A stretch of DNA of 64,000 nucleotides from CALJFL01 sp963669435 (lineage in GTDB: Bacteria > Pseudomonadota > Gammaproteobacteria > Pseudomonadales > Halieaceae). How positions within the stretch are numbered: the stretch's first letter is position 1; each line of letters opens with the position of its first letter. A program made the position numbers and the translations under genes. The stretch lies in NCBI GenBank assembly GCA_963669435.1, contig OY770025.1, positions 4,340,001 to 4,404,000 of the forward strand. Direction: 5' to 3'. Below the pieces are notes generated by a model, which worked only from the letters and a program-made list of their open reading frames with translations, had not been told where the DNA came from and ran no database searches. Of the stretch, positions 31,668-40,844 are shown one piece after another.

Positions 31668-34600
31668 TCAGTGCGGGTTGTCCCGGAGCCAGTCCGCTAC
31701 CCGTTGCCATTGCTCCTGTAGCCGCTTTTGGGATACCGGCATGCGCGTACCCAGATTCTGGGCAAACAGGGACACACGAAACTCCTCCAGGGCCCAGCGG
31801 TATTGGGCTGCCGCGTCGCTGGCATGTAACAAATCGGGACGCTCCTGGAGCACCTCTAACAGCGGAATCTGTAGGGCTTCCAGCATGGCCATGTGCTGTT
31901 GATCCTTGGCGTACTGCCCGCTCAGGCGCTCCAGGCGATTGCGCAGGGCCTTCAGATAGCGTGGATACTGATTGATCCAGGCGGCCGGCGTATCGCGCAG
32001 GAATGCGGATCCTAGCAGACCCGCGAGTTGGCTTTCGATGTCCGCCACAGAATCGCGCCATTGCCCTACCGGGGCGGCCGCGAGCAACTTACGGACCTCC
32101 ACCAATACCTGCAGCGTATTCAATAGGGTTTTCTCGAGCTCGACGCCAATACCCGCCAGCGCACCGCGGCTATTTTCCAACGCTTGTTCGTACTCCGTGC
32201 GGGTATAGGGCAGCGCGGCGTCCAGTTCCAGTGACTGCACAAACACCGCGTCGACGAGATCCTCTAACAAGGTCGCCCGCTCCAGGTTAGAGCCCGCCAA
32301 TACCAGGTTGTACTCGTTGCCACGCAGCAATTGTTTACGCAGATACCGCAAGCCCTGGCTGTTGGCCAGCTGGCCCAACTTCAGCACACCCAGGCGGTGT
32401 TGCTGCCTGGCCTGGGCGGGGTAATCACACAGCTCGATGGCGACGGTGTCACCCTTATCCGCTAGCGCGGGATACGACACGATGGCAACACCGGCCTGGC
32501 GAAAACGCCACTCGCGAGGCAGTTCGTCAAAGTCCCAGCGGGTGATGCCTGTGCGCTGTGGTCCGGCACTCGGCGCCGTGCTGACAGAGAGCTGCGTATC
32601 TTCCCGGAACTGCCGAATGAGTGCATCCAGGTCCCTGCCCTGGGCCATCAGCTTTCCCCGGCTATCGACCACCCGCACATTCATCTGGTAGTAGTCGTCG
32701 AGTTTTGACGCCGCCCAATCTTCCGGCCGCAATCTTATGCCGCCGAGTTGTGACAGACTGCGGGCCATCACCGTCAGCAGATCAACATTGTCTGGCTGCA
32801 CTTGTTCCAGCATACGATCGACATAGTCAGGCGCGGGTACCAGGTGTTTGCGTTGCTGTTTGGGCAGGCTTTTGACCAGCTGAATACATTTCTCGCGCAA
32901 CAGACCCGGCACCAACCAGTCGAACAGGTAACGCGGTACACGGTTTAACAGTGCGACCGGCACGGTGATGGAAACACCATCGGCGATATTGCCTGGTTCG
33001 AACTGATAACTGAGGCGGTAATTCACGTCCTCCCAGGTCAATTGATCAGGGAACTGCTCCCCAAGACTGTCGCCCGGATCGCGAGTGATCAGCAGTTCCC
33101 TGGAGACGCGCAAGCTTGCGTCGCCGTCCTGGTGATCCTTTAACCAGGCCTCCAGGTGAGCCGCGGTGACCACGTCGGCGGGCAGGCGCTCATCATAAAA
33201 CTCGAACAGCACGCGATCATCGGCCAGGATATCCCGTCTGCGGGATCGGGATTCCAGTTCCTCGACCTCACGTACCAGCCGCTGATTGTGCTTGAGGAAG
33301 GCGGGAAAGCGCGCGTATTTGCCGGCAATCAAGCCCTCGCGGATCAGCAGTTCACGGGCTTCGGCACGATTGATCTTGCCATAATGCACCGAGCGCTTAT
33401 CGGCAACGGTCAAGCCATAAAGACTGAGGCGCTCCCAGGCCACCGCCCTGCCGCTGCGCTGCTGCCAGCGTGGCTCATAATAATGGTGTTTTAACAGGTC
33501 GGGATTGATATCGATCACCCACTGGGGCTCGATGGCCGCCACGCCCCGGGCAAACACCTTGCTGGTTTCGACGATTTCAGCGGCGACAATCCAGGGCGGT
33601 GGCTTGCGATGCTGGGATGAGCCCGGGAATATATGGAGCTTGCGATTGCGCGCGCCCAGGTACTCACGGCGCTCAAACTGCTGGGCGATGTTACTGAGCA
33701 GGCCAGACAGCAATGCCCGGTGCACCGGCTCGTAGCGCTCCTCGTCCGGCAGCTGCGGCCTGGGCCGCATTTTCTGCTGACGGCAGGCGATGCTCAGTTG
33801 TGCGTGAACTTCCCGCCATTCGCGCATGCGCATAAATGACAGGAACTCGCGCTGACAGAGTTTACGCAGTTGGTTCTGGCTGAGTGACTGCCGCTGCTCT
33901 TCGTAGTAGCGCCACAGATTCAGCCAGGCCATGAAATCGGACTTTGGGTGACGAAATCGCGCGTGCTGTTGGTCGGACTGTTGCTGTTTATCGGTGGGAC
34001 GTTCCCTCGGGTCTTGCACCGTTAAGGCACTGGCGATGACCAACACCTGTTCCAGGCTACCCAACTTGTGTGCAGCGAGCACCATCCGCCCCATGCGAGG
34101 ATCCACGGGCAAACGGGCCATTTGCCGTCCAATCGCGGTGATTCTGCCCTGGGTGCTGACCGCTCCCAGCTCTTCCAGCAGCTTGTAACCGTCGCGCACC
34201 ATACGACTGTCGGGGGGATCTATGAACGGGAACTTGTCGACCTCTCCCAGTCGCAGTTGCAGCATTTGCAAGATAACGGCCGCCAGGTTGGTGCGCTTGA
34301 TCTCCGGGTCGGTAAACTCGGGGCGCGCGAGGAAATCCTGTTGGCTATACAGGCGTATACACACTCCTGCCTCGACGCGCCCACAGCGCCCCTGCCGTTG
34401 ATTCGCGCTGGCCTGGGAGATCGGCTCAATAGGCAACCGCTGCACCTTGGTACGGTAACTGTAACGACTGATGCGCGCCTCACCTGGGTCTATCACATAA
34501 CGGATTCCGGGCACGGTAAGAGACGTTTCTGCGACATTGGTCGCCAGCACGACCCGAGTGCCCCGTCGCCCGGCAAGGTTGAATACACGATTCTGTTCCG

Positions 34601-35411
34601 CCTGGCTCAAGCGGGCATAAAGTGGCAGGACATCCAGGGCTGAATCATGGCGCAGCGCCTTTGCCAGCTCGCGAATATCGCGCTCTCCTGAGAGGAATAC
34701 CAGCACATCACCACGCTTACCGTAGTCACCGGCATCGATCGCCTGGACCAGTTCAACGATCTGGCCGACCATGCCCTGTTCACGATCTGCCGGGGCATCT
34801 ACGTAGTGTGTTTCCACGGGATAGGTACGGCCGGACACCTCGATTACTGGCGCATTATTAAAGTGTTGGGAAAAACTCTCTACATCGATTGTTGCCGAGG
34901 TAACCACGACTTTCAGGTCTGGTCGCCTGGGGAGTAACTGCTTGAGATAACCCAGAATGAAATCAATATTCAGACTGCGCTCGTGGGCCTCGTCAATAAT
35001 CAGCGTGTCGTACTGCGACAGTGAACGGTCATGTTGCATCTCCGCGAGCAGTATGCCGTCAGTCATCAGTTTGATTGCTGATTGTTCGGATACCCGGTCA
35101 TTGAAGCGCACCTGATACCCTACCGTTGCACCCAGGGGGGTCTTTAATTCATCAGCGATACGTTGAGCAACCGTGCGCGCGGCAATACGCCGAGGCTGGG
35201 TATGGCCTATACGCTTGTGCAGACCACGCCCCAGTTGCAGACAGATTTTTGGAATCTGGGTGGTTTTACCTGAACCGGTCTCTCCCGCGACGATAACAAC
35301 CTGGTGGTCGCGAATAGCCTCGGCGATTTCCTGCCGTCGCTCACAGACAGGCAGCGCATCCGGGAACACGATGTCGGGAACGTATCTCGGGGCAGACTGC
35401 GCGTTATCCAT
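31668..35411 (-). CDS. hrpA: ATP-dependent RNA helicase
   Basis: 1247 residues, slightly short for HrpA (about 1300). DEAH-box helicase: Walker A GETGSGKTTQIP, motif Ia TQPRRIAARTVAQRIADEL, DEAH in LIIDEAHERSLN, SAT in VVTSATID, and motif VI QRQGRCGR. The ratchet/OB regions and the long HrpA-specific C-terminal domain are all present. It rescues stalled ribosomes and unwinds structured RNA in the cytoplasm. It is a single gene, reading toward the hvfA operon, with a MITE-like element just upstream of its start. Confidence 0.95.
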   Translation of the reverse strand: MDNAQSAPRYVPDIVFPDALPVCERRQEIAEAIRDHQVVIVAGETGSGKTTQIPKICLQLGRGLHKRIGHTQPRRIAARTVAQRIADELKTPLGATVGYQVRFNDRVSEQSAIKLMTDGILLAEMQHDRSLSQYDTLIIDEAHERSLNIDFILGYLKQLLPRRPDLKVVVTSATIDVESFSQHFNNAPVIEVSGRTYPVETHYVDAPADREQGMVGQIVELVQAIDAGDYGKRGDVLVFLSGERDIRELAKALRHDSALDVLPLYARLSQAEQNRVFNLAGRRGTRVVLATNVAETSLTVPGIRYVIDPGEARISRYSYRTKVQRLPIEPISQASANQRQGRCGRVEAGVCIRLYSQQDFLARPEFTDPEIKRTNLAAVILQMLQLRLGEVDKFPFIDPPDSRMVRDGYKLLEELGAVSTQGRITAIGRQMARLPVDPRMGRMVLAAHKLGSLEQVLVIASALTVQDPRERPTDKQQQSDQQHARFRHPKSDFMAWLNLWRYYEEQRQSLSQNQLRKLCQREFLSFMRMREWREVHAQLSIACRQQKMRPRPQLPDEERYEPVHRALLSGLLSNIAQQFERREYLGARNRKLHIFPGSSQHRKPPPWIVAAEIVETSKVFARGVAAIEPQWVIDINPDLLKHHYYEPRWQQRSGRAVAWERLSLYGLTVADKRSVHYGKINRAEARELLIREGLIAGKYARFPAFLKHNQRLVREVEELESRSRRRDILADDRVLFEFYDERLPADVVTAAHLEAWLKDHQDGDASLRVSRELLITRDPGDSLGEQFPDQLTWEDVNYRLSYQFEPGNIADGVSITVPVALLNRVPRYLFDWLVPGLLREKCIQLVKSLPKQQRKHLVPAPDYVDRMLEQVQPDNVDLLTVMARSLSQLGGIRLRPEDWAASKLDDYYQMNVRVVDSRGKLMAQGRDLDALIRQFREDTQLSVSTAPSAGPQRTGITRWDFDELPREWRFRQAGVAIVSYPALADKGDTVAIELCDYPAQARQQHRLGVLKLGQLANSQGLRYLRKQLLRGNEYNLVLAGSNLERATLLEDLVDAVFVQSLELDAALPYTRTEYEQALENSRGALAGIGVELEKTLLNTLQVLVEVRKLLAAAPVGQWRDSVADIESQLAGLLGSAFLRDTPAAWINQYPRYLKALRNRLERLSGQYAKDQQHMAMLEALQIPLLEVLQERPDLLHASDAAAQYRWALEEFRVSLFAQNLGTRMPVSQKRLQEQWQRVADWLRDNPH

Positions 35412-35423
35412 GGAGCAAACTTA

Positions 35424-35692
35424 AAGGCACCTCTGATTAATCCCATAGTACCTCAGCGTGGCCTGCAGCATACAATCGCCAGGCGCAATCCGAAGGCCAA
35501 AGCTGGTTGTCCTTGGCGAGGACTGTAACGCCGCGAGTGTGTGCTGCAGGCCGCGTCCTGCGGGGCTTCCAGGCAATTCCGTGCTCCGCATTAGGGCTTT
35601 TTGACGTGCAACCAGCATGCCTTCAAACCCCTTCCTTGACCACGAAATCGCCTGGAAGCCTGAGGTGCCATGGGATTAATCAGAGGTGCCTT
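35424..35692. mobile_element. MITE-like 269-bp element with 33-bp terminal inverted repeats
   Basis: The ends 35424-35456 and 35660-35692 are inverted repeats matching at 31 of 33 positions (both begin AAGGCACCTCTGATTAATCC when read inward). Further inverted pairs lie inside: 35460-35470 with 35542-35552, and 35564-35574 with 35650-35660. The whole element can therefore fold as two hairpins on a closing stem. It has no transposase and no convincing gene. I see no clear target duplication. This looks like a non-autonomous transposon derivative between hrpA and the MaoC gene. Confidence 0.75.
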
Positions 35693-35757
35693 CGCCAGAA
35701 ACGAGAATGTTTTGCGTTAACATAGCCCCACAGCTATGAACAGCGAGAGATCTGTGT

Positions 35758-36234
35758 ATGACGCAATTGACCAACTATACCTATGATGAAATCCATGTGG
35801 GACAGACCGCAAGCTACACCAAGACCATACAAGAGGCCGATATCCAATTGTTCGCCGCCGTCTCAGGTGACGTCAACCCGGTGCACCTGGACGAGGAGTT
35901 CGCCTCCGGCACCATGTTTGGCGAACGCATCGCCCACGGCATGTTAACTGGCGCGCTGGTGTCCGCAGCAATGGCGCTGGAACTCCCGGGCCCCGGCACC
36001 ATTTACCGTGGGCAAACACTGCGCTTTCGCGCGCCGGTAAAAATCGGTGACACCATTACCATCAAGCTGGAGGTGACAGAAAAAAAGGATCGCGGTGCAG
36101 TTATCACGCTGGATTGCAAAGCCTTCAACCAGGACGATAAGTTGGTCGCCAGCGGCGTTGCCGAGGCCATCGCCCCCCCTGAAAAGCTGTCACTGGACAA
36201 ACCCGCACTTCCCAGGATCACGATAGAAAGCTAA
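35758..36234 (+). CDS. phaJ: MaoC-family (R)-specific enoyl-CoA hydratase
   Basis: 158 residues, single hot-dog domain. The catalytic pair is in SGDVNPVHLDEEFA (Asp and His five residues apart) with the GERIAHGMLTGALVSAAMA helix that gives hydratase 2 enzymes their substrate tunnel. It hydrates trans-2-enoyl-CoA to (R)-3-hydroxyacyl-CoA, often feeding polyhydroxyalkanoate synthesis, or serves in fatty-acid metabolism. The C-terminal tail is longer than in minimal PhaJ. It ends four bases into the convergent hypothetical gene. No PHA synthase is in the window. Confidence 0.82.
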   Translation: MTQLTNYTYDEIHVGQTASYTKTIQEADIQLFAAVSGDVNPVHLDEEFASGTMFGERIAHGMLTGALVSAAMALELPGPGTIYRGQTLRFRAPVKIGDTITIKLEVTEKKDRGAVITLDCKAFNQDDKLVASGVAEAIAPPEKLSLDKPALPRITIES

Positions 36235-36749
36235 GCCGAACCCGCCGCGTCCTCCCGGTCATCGCTGACCGCAAACTGCTGCGGGTCGATATACAGGAGT
36301 CGCAATTCGATGGTCGCCTGAGCTCCACCGGGATCCGCGCCCAGCACCATCACGCTGGGTTTGTCGTCATCGACTGTCACCGCGGTGATACCGAACATCA
36401 TCACGCCGGTATCGTCCTGGGCATTAAATACCGGAATCTCTTGCTCTTTCTGCAACGCGTCTGCGAGGTTCGCTATCAACGTCGCCACGCTGGCGCGAAA
36501 AGCACTGTAGTTCAGCTTGCCCTGGTACTCGGTATGATCCAGTGACAGGTCAAACCGGACCGTCGATTTGTCTTCCATCTGCACCTGGGTGAGTGCCACC
36601 CGGCTGCCTTCCGACAATTGCCGGTACAGGTTCTTGGAATCCGTTCTCGCCGCCTCTACGAACGCCTTGTGCAACAGGTTCGCGGACATGGTCAAAAACT
36701 TGTCCTGGGGAATCTCCTGTGTCTGGGACTGGGCCTGGTTCTGTGCCAT
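36231..36749 (-). CDS. Uncharacterised protein, predicted cytoplasmic
   Basis: 172 residues that I do not recognise. It has a Gln-rich N-terminus (MAQNQAQSQTQEIPQDKF), then alternating strands and helices (VRFDLSLDHTEYQGKLNYSA, a helix ending in QKEQEIPVFN, then TGVMMFGITAVTVDDDKPSV) and a polar C-terminus; no signal peptide or membrane segment. Codon use looks like that of its neighbours, so it is probably a real lineage-specific gene. It is tail to tail with the MaoC gene and divergent from the next hypothetical. Confidence 0.6.
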   Translation of the reverse strand: MAQNQAQSQTQEIPQDKFLTMSANLLHKAFVEAARTDSKNLYRQLSEGSRVALTQVQMEDKSTVRFDLSLDHTEYQGKLNYSAFRASVATLIANLADALQKEQEIPVFNAQDDTGVMMFGITAVTVDDDKPSVMVLGADPGGAQATIELRLLYIDPQQFAVSDDREDAAGSA

Positions 36750-36890
36750 GGAAACCTCTTATACGAAAGGAGCGCAAGTGTACTGCCTGAATGCTGTGAA
36801 CTCCAGCACACTATGGCGGACCTGCACTGTGGTAAGCCTGTCGGCTTTGTTATTATAACCCGCTGCAATCACAGGAGCCGCGGCAGTACC

Positions 36891-37904
36891 GTGCATGTAA
36901 CAACAATCAATCGCTTGGCGAATTTGCGCAGCCTGCTGGCAATATTCGCGCTGTTGTTCAGCACAAGTCATCTTTTTGCCGCTGTCACCACCGCCGAGCA
37001 GGAAGTTTCATTGCAAGCGCTGACTGCGGAGCGCCAGGCACTCGCCGATGAATTAAGCCAGTACGAAAAAACACTGGCGCTTCTACATACAGGCAATGCA
37101 CCCGCCACCGAGAGTGACAATCCTGCGGTCCGTACGCTGGCGCTGGAAATGAGCAAGATCCGCACCCGCCTCATCAGTATTACCGAGCGCGAAGTTACCC
37201 TGCTACAGGAGCAAATTGTTGAATCGCGTGGGGATCTAACCCAGGCGGTCGTCAGCGAGGAGCCTGTAGCGTCACAGGAAACAAAACCCACTCCTCCCCT
37301 GGGGCGCGACTACTCGCTGGCCCAGGAGGCACGTGATGTCGCGCGCCTGCGTGGCTTGCTCAATGACTTCTACGTCGAGGAACAAGAATCCCTCAAAACC
37401 ATGCCCAGCGAAGAGGAACTGGCGCGTCGCAAGGCGGCGGAAGAAGATGCCAGGAGTCTCGCGTTAATCCCATTCAATGCCGACAAGGTGCGACTGAACG
37501 GTTCTGAAGGCAGCACCGCTCTGAGCCAGATTACCCGTCGCTTGAGTGACAACCAGATCCCGGAAAGTCGTCGTGAAGTGGCTCCCATCTGCTCCATCAA
37601 GACGCGCCTGTACGGTTCGCTGGTGGGCAGCGAAACGCGCAGCATGTTGCCCGTCGGCAAGCACCACTATGTGGCACGCATCCGCATGCAACCCGGTGAC
37701 TCCACACTGCGTGTCATGAATCACCGCTGGGAGATCAGCCTGCCCAGGGATGGCAGTTCGGCAGAATACCTGTTCACACTGTATGCTCCACCGGGTGCCA
37801 AACCCGAGCTACACGTCTTTGCGGTAGACGACCTACTGGCCGAAGACTCCCCGCACATCCCCGCCTGGCTCCCTGACGAACTCGGCTTGAAGCCCCAGGC
37901 CTGA
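36891..37904 (+). CDS. Uncharacterised exported protein with coiled coil
   Basis: 337 residues. A signal peptide (ANLRSLLAIFALLFSTSHLF, cleaving after AAV or so) leads into a coiled coil (LQALTAERQALADELSQYEK and the EMSKIRTRLISITEREVTLL part), a Pro/acidic linker, and a C-terminal beta-rich domain with YVARIRMQPGDSTLRVMNHR and SAEYLFTLYAPPG. It is probably periplasmic. GTG 36891 is the best start: the frame continues upstream without conserved features, and AGGAG is somewhat far (14 bases). The end overlaps the mnmC start by one base (TGATG), so they are co-translated. I do not recognise the family. Confidence 0.65.
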   Translation: MHVTTINRLANLRSLLAIFALLFSTSHLFAAVTTAEQEVSLQALTAERQALADELSQYEKTLALLHTGNAPATESDNPAVRTLALEMSKIRTRLISITEREVTLLQEQIVESRGDLTQAVVSEEPVASQETKPTPPLGRDYSLAQEARDVARLRGLLNDFYVEEQESLKTMPSEEELARRKAAEEDARSLALIPFNADKVRLNGSEGSTALSQITRRLSDNQIPESRREVAPICSIKTRLYGSLVGSETRSMLPVGKHHYVARIRMQPGDSTLRVMNHRWEISLPRDGSSAEYLFTLYAPPGAKPELHVFAVDDLLAEDSPHIPAWLPDELGLKPQA

Positions 37905-39913
37905 TGAACCGCGACAATACGCCCTGGCAGCCGGCGACACACGCCGAGCTCGACTGGGTAGATGAGCATTTGCCGCGCGCGAATAACTTTGACGACGTGT
38001 ATTACAGCGCTGAGGACGGACTCAGCGAGAGCTACCATGTGTTCATTGAAGGCAATGCCGTGGTGAATCGGCTCGCGAGCCATCCACACAGTGAGTTCCG
38101 CATCGGCGAAAGCGGCTTTGGCACCGGGCTGAATTTTTTGCTGGCCTGGCGCACCTGGCGCCAATCTTCCGCGCCCAGGCCCCGCCTGCACTATATTGCC
38201 ACTGAGCGCTATCCCATGCGCACCGATGACCTAAAGCGCGCGTTGTCTCGCTGGCCGGAGTTATCCGAACTTGGCGAGAGGCTGGTCGACGCTTACCCCC
38301 TACCTGTCAAAGGCATACACCGGCTGGCTTTGGATGACGGCATGGTTGTTCTGGACCTGCACTTTGAAGACTCCACCGAGGCGCTGACTGACCTGGCTAC
38401 GCGCGGGCAAACCTACTTTGACGCGTGGTTCCTCGACGGGTTTGCCCCGGCGCGCAATGCGGCGATGTGGCAATCCCAAATGTTCCAGGCCATATCAGGG
38501 CTCAGTCGGGCCGGGTGCACTCTCGCCACCTTTACAGCCGCCGGGCAGGTCAGGCGCGACCTGGAGAGCGCTGGCTTTGAGGTTGAGAAAGTGCCAGGCT
38601 TTGGTCGCAAGCGTGAATGTGTGCGTGGCCGCCTGCGCGTAAACGCAGCAGCTGCGAAACCACGCATCACGCCCTGGGATCTGCGTAATTCAACGTTTAC
38701 CCGTCCCACCACGGCCATTGTACTGGGCGCAGGACTCGCCGGGTGTACCACGGCAGCAGCGCTCGCGCGGCGGGGCATCACCGTCACCGTGGTCGATCAG
38801 GGCGCCGTTGCCGACGGTGCTTCGGCCAACGACCAGGGTGTGCTCTACACGCGCCTCTCGCACAAACACTCCTACCTGGCAGACTTTGCATTGCAAAGCT
38901 TCCTCTACGCTACCGGCCTTTATCGCACGCTACTGGAAAGCGGCACGCTGGAATCCCGTATCGGCGGTGATCTGTGCGGGTGCTTTCAGCGCGTGCCAGA
39001 TCCCGGCGTTCGCGATCGCCTGCGCCAGACTTTCGCTGCCCTGCCCGAGCTTGCTCAAATTATCGATGCGGCGGACGCGACTGCATTCACTGGCGTACGC
39101 CAGACCGAGGGCGGCTATTGGCTGCCCCAGTCGGGCTGGTTACACCCTGGAGCGGTCTGTCGTGCGCTGTTGCAATTGGCACAGGTGCAGGTAAATGATC
39201 ATTTTGGTCAAGCGACTATCGATCGCAAGAAGCAACACTGGGAAGTCCATAACGATAGAGGGCAATCGATCGAGGCAGACTGCCTGATCATTGCCACCGG
39301 CACCGAGGCGGCCTCCCTGGCCGGTCTCGACTGGTTACCCACACGCGCAATTCGGGGACAGACCACTCACCTGCCGTCTCGGCCGCCGCTGTGTGAGCTA
39401 CGCAGCGTGTTGTGCCACCAGGGGCATATTGCGCCTGCCAGGGAAGGTGAGCACTGCATCGGTGCAAGCTTCAACCTCGATGACAATAACACCGCTATTT
39501 GCGAGCAAGACCACGCCGACAACCTCGAAAAGCTCGCCGCGGTGGCGCCCGACTGGGCTACAGCGCTGCAACAACTCACCCCAGGCGAGTTGGACGGCAA
39601 GGTACGCTTTCGCTGTGCAAGCCCGGACTACCTGCCTCTGGTGGGACCGTTGCCGGATCGCGACAGTTTCTTGCAAACTTTTGCCGCCCTGCGCAACAAT
39701 GGGCGCGACGTTATCAATAGCCAAGGGAGCTACGTGCCCGACCTGTTTCTGAATATCGCCCACGGTTCGCGCGGACTCACCTCCACGCCGCTGTCCGCTG
39801 AATTGCTGGCCAGCCAGGTATGTAATGAACCGTCGCCGCTGCACCGCGAGGCAGAGCGCGCATTGGCACCGGCACGCTTCCTGATCCGCGACCTGGTTCG
39901 CAATCGCCACTGA
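37904..39913 (+). CDS. mnmC: Bifunctional tRNA U34 modification enzyme MnmC
   Basis: 669 residues with both activities. The N-terminal methyltransferase (1-250) has the SAM-binding GESGFGTGLNFLLAW and the DAWFLDGFAPARNAAMW segment. The C-terminal FAD oxidase (from about 265) has AIVLGAGLAGCTTAAALARRG as dinucleotide fold. The FAD part removes the carboxymethyl group from cmnm5(s2)U34 and the SAM part methylates the resulting aminomethyl group, giving mnm5s2U in tRNA-Glu/Lys/Gln. The protein is complete. It overlaps the exported hypothetical's stop by one base. Confidence 0.96.
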   Translation: MNRDNTPWQPATHAELDWVDEHLPRANNFDDVYYSAEDGLSESYHVFIEGNAVVNRLASHPHSEFRIGESGFGTGLNFLLAWRTWRQSSAPRPRLHYIATERYPMRTDDLKRALSRWPELSELGERLVDAYPLPVKGIHRLALDDGMVVLDLHFEDSTEALTDLATRGQTYFDAWFLDGFAPARNAAMWQSQMFQAISGLSRAGCTLATFTAAGQVRRDLESAGFEVEKVPGFGRKRECVRGRLRVNAAAAKPRITPWDLRNSTFTRPTTAIVLGAGLAGCTTAAALARRGITVTVVDQGAVADGASANDQGVLYTRLSHKHSYLADFALQSFLYATGLYRTLLESGTLESRIGGDLCGCFQRVPDPGVRDRLRQTFAALPELAQIIDAADATAFTGVRQTEGGYWLPQSGWLHPGAVCRALLQLAQVQVNDHFGQATIDRKKQHWEVHNDRGQSIEADCLIIATGTEAASLAGLDWLPTRAIRGQTTHLPSRPPLCELRSVLCHQGHIAPAREGEHCIGASFNLDDNNTAICEQDHADNLEKLAAVAPDWATALQQLTPGELDGKVRFRCASPDYLPLVGPLPDRDSFLQTFAALRNNGRDVINSQGSYVPDLFLNIAHGSRGLTSTPLSAELLASQVCNEPSPLHREAERALAPARFLIRDLVRNRH

Positions 39914-39920
39914 GCTATTC

Positions 39921-40781
39921 ATGAGCCGCATTCTCATCATTTGCTTCACGTTGCTGGCACTTCCAGCGCATGCGCTACAACACTACAGCTACGAAGTGCT
40001 GGAGACCCAGCCGCAATCGCGCCACTATTTTGTACAGGGACTTCAAATTATTGACGACTACCTGTACATCGGCACCGGACTGTATGGTCAATCCGCAGTG
40101 ATGCGATACCATCTGGCGGACGGCACGCTCGACGCCCAGCGGCCGTTGAATCCACAGTTTTTTGGTGAAGGAATCACCGTGCTGGACGGCCTACTCTACC
40201 AGCTGACCTGGAAACGCCGCATGCTGTTGGTCTACCGCGCCAGCGACCTGACCCCGCAAAAGTGGTATCAGATTCCCGGTGAGGGCTGGGGTATTACTCA
40301 CAACGGAACATCGCTGATTTACAGCGACGGTAGTGACAAACTGCATTTCGTCAGCCCCGTGACCGGCAATATCACCCACAGCGTGGCAGTGACCGACAGC
40401 GGCCAGCCGCTGATACGAATTAACGAACTGGAATGGATCGACGGCAAGGTCTGGGCCAATGTCTGGCCCACCAATCGCATCGTGATCATCGACCCAAGCT
40501 CCGGGGTGGTGACTGGCAGCATCGATATGACCGGCATTTTACCCGCGGAGCAGCGGCAACCCGGCACCGACGTGCTTAACGGCATCGCCGTCAATCCGGC
40601 CAACGGTGATATCTGGGTCACCGGCAAGCGTTGGCCCTCGCGCTACCGCATCAAGCTGGTCCCTGTCGACAAGCCGGTCGTGCAGCCCCCCACTGCGCCG
40701 GTTACCCAAACCAGGACACCATCTCTCGAACCCTCTACAACACAAGATACAAAACTGAAGACGGCACCAACCACGCCTTGA
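39921..40781 (+). CDS. Exported glutaminyl-peptide cyclotransferase (beta-propeller type)
   Basis: 286 residues. A signal peptide (ILIICFTLLALPAHA) precedes a beta-propeller typical of plant/bacterial-type glutaminyl cyclases. Family landmarks are YFVQGLQIIDDYLYIGTGLYG, QFFGEGITVLDGLLYQLTWK, INELEWIDGKVWANVWPTNR and LNGIAVNPANGDIWVTGKRWP; the glutamates in GEGIT and NELEW are the usual catalytic-pocket acids. It forms N-terminal pyroglutamate on exported proteins. A Pro/Thr-rich tail of about 45 residues follows. It starts 7 bases after mnmC. Confidence 0.87.
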   Translation: MSRILIICFTLLALPAHALQHYSYEVLETQPQSRHYFVQGLQIIDDYLYIGTGLYGQSAVMRYHLADGTLDAQRPLNPQFFGEGITVLDGLLYQLTWKRRMLLVYRASDLTPQKWYQIPGEGWGITHNGTSLIYSDGSDKLHFVSPVTGNITHSVAVTDSGQPLIRINELEWIDGKVWANVWPTNRIVIIDPSSGVVTGSIDMTGILPAEQRQPGTDVLNGIAVNPANGDIWVTGKRWPSRYRIKLVPVDKPVVQPPTAPVTQTRTPSLEPSTTQDTKLKTAPTTP

Positions 40782-40844
40782 AGGATTAGTGAATTCCCTC
40801 GAGGTGCCCTAGAATACACCCCTCGTATTGAAACTGAGAAAGTT

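Noticed and set aside
35421..35725. Short frames on both strands inside the 269-bp inverted-repeat element
   Set aside because: They end in the same INQRCL peptide only because both terminal repeats are read out of them; no start signals or protein family.
36618..36890. Longer N-terminal extension of the coiled-coil exported protein
   Set aside because: It overlaps the hypothetical gene on the other strand and would bury the signal peptide; GTG 36891 fits better.
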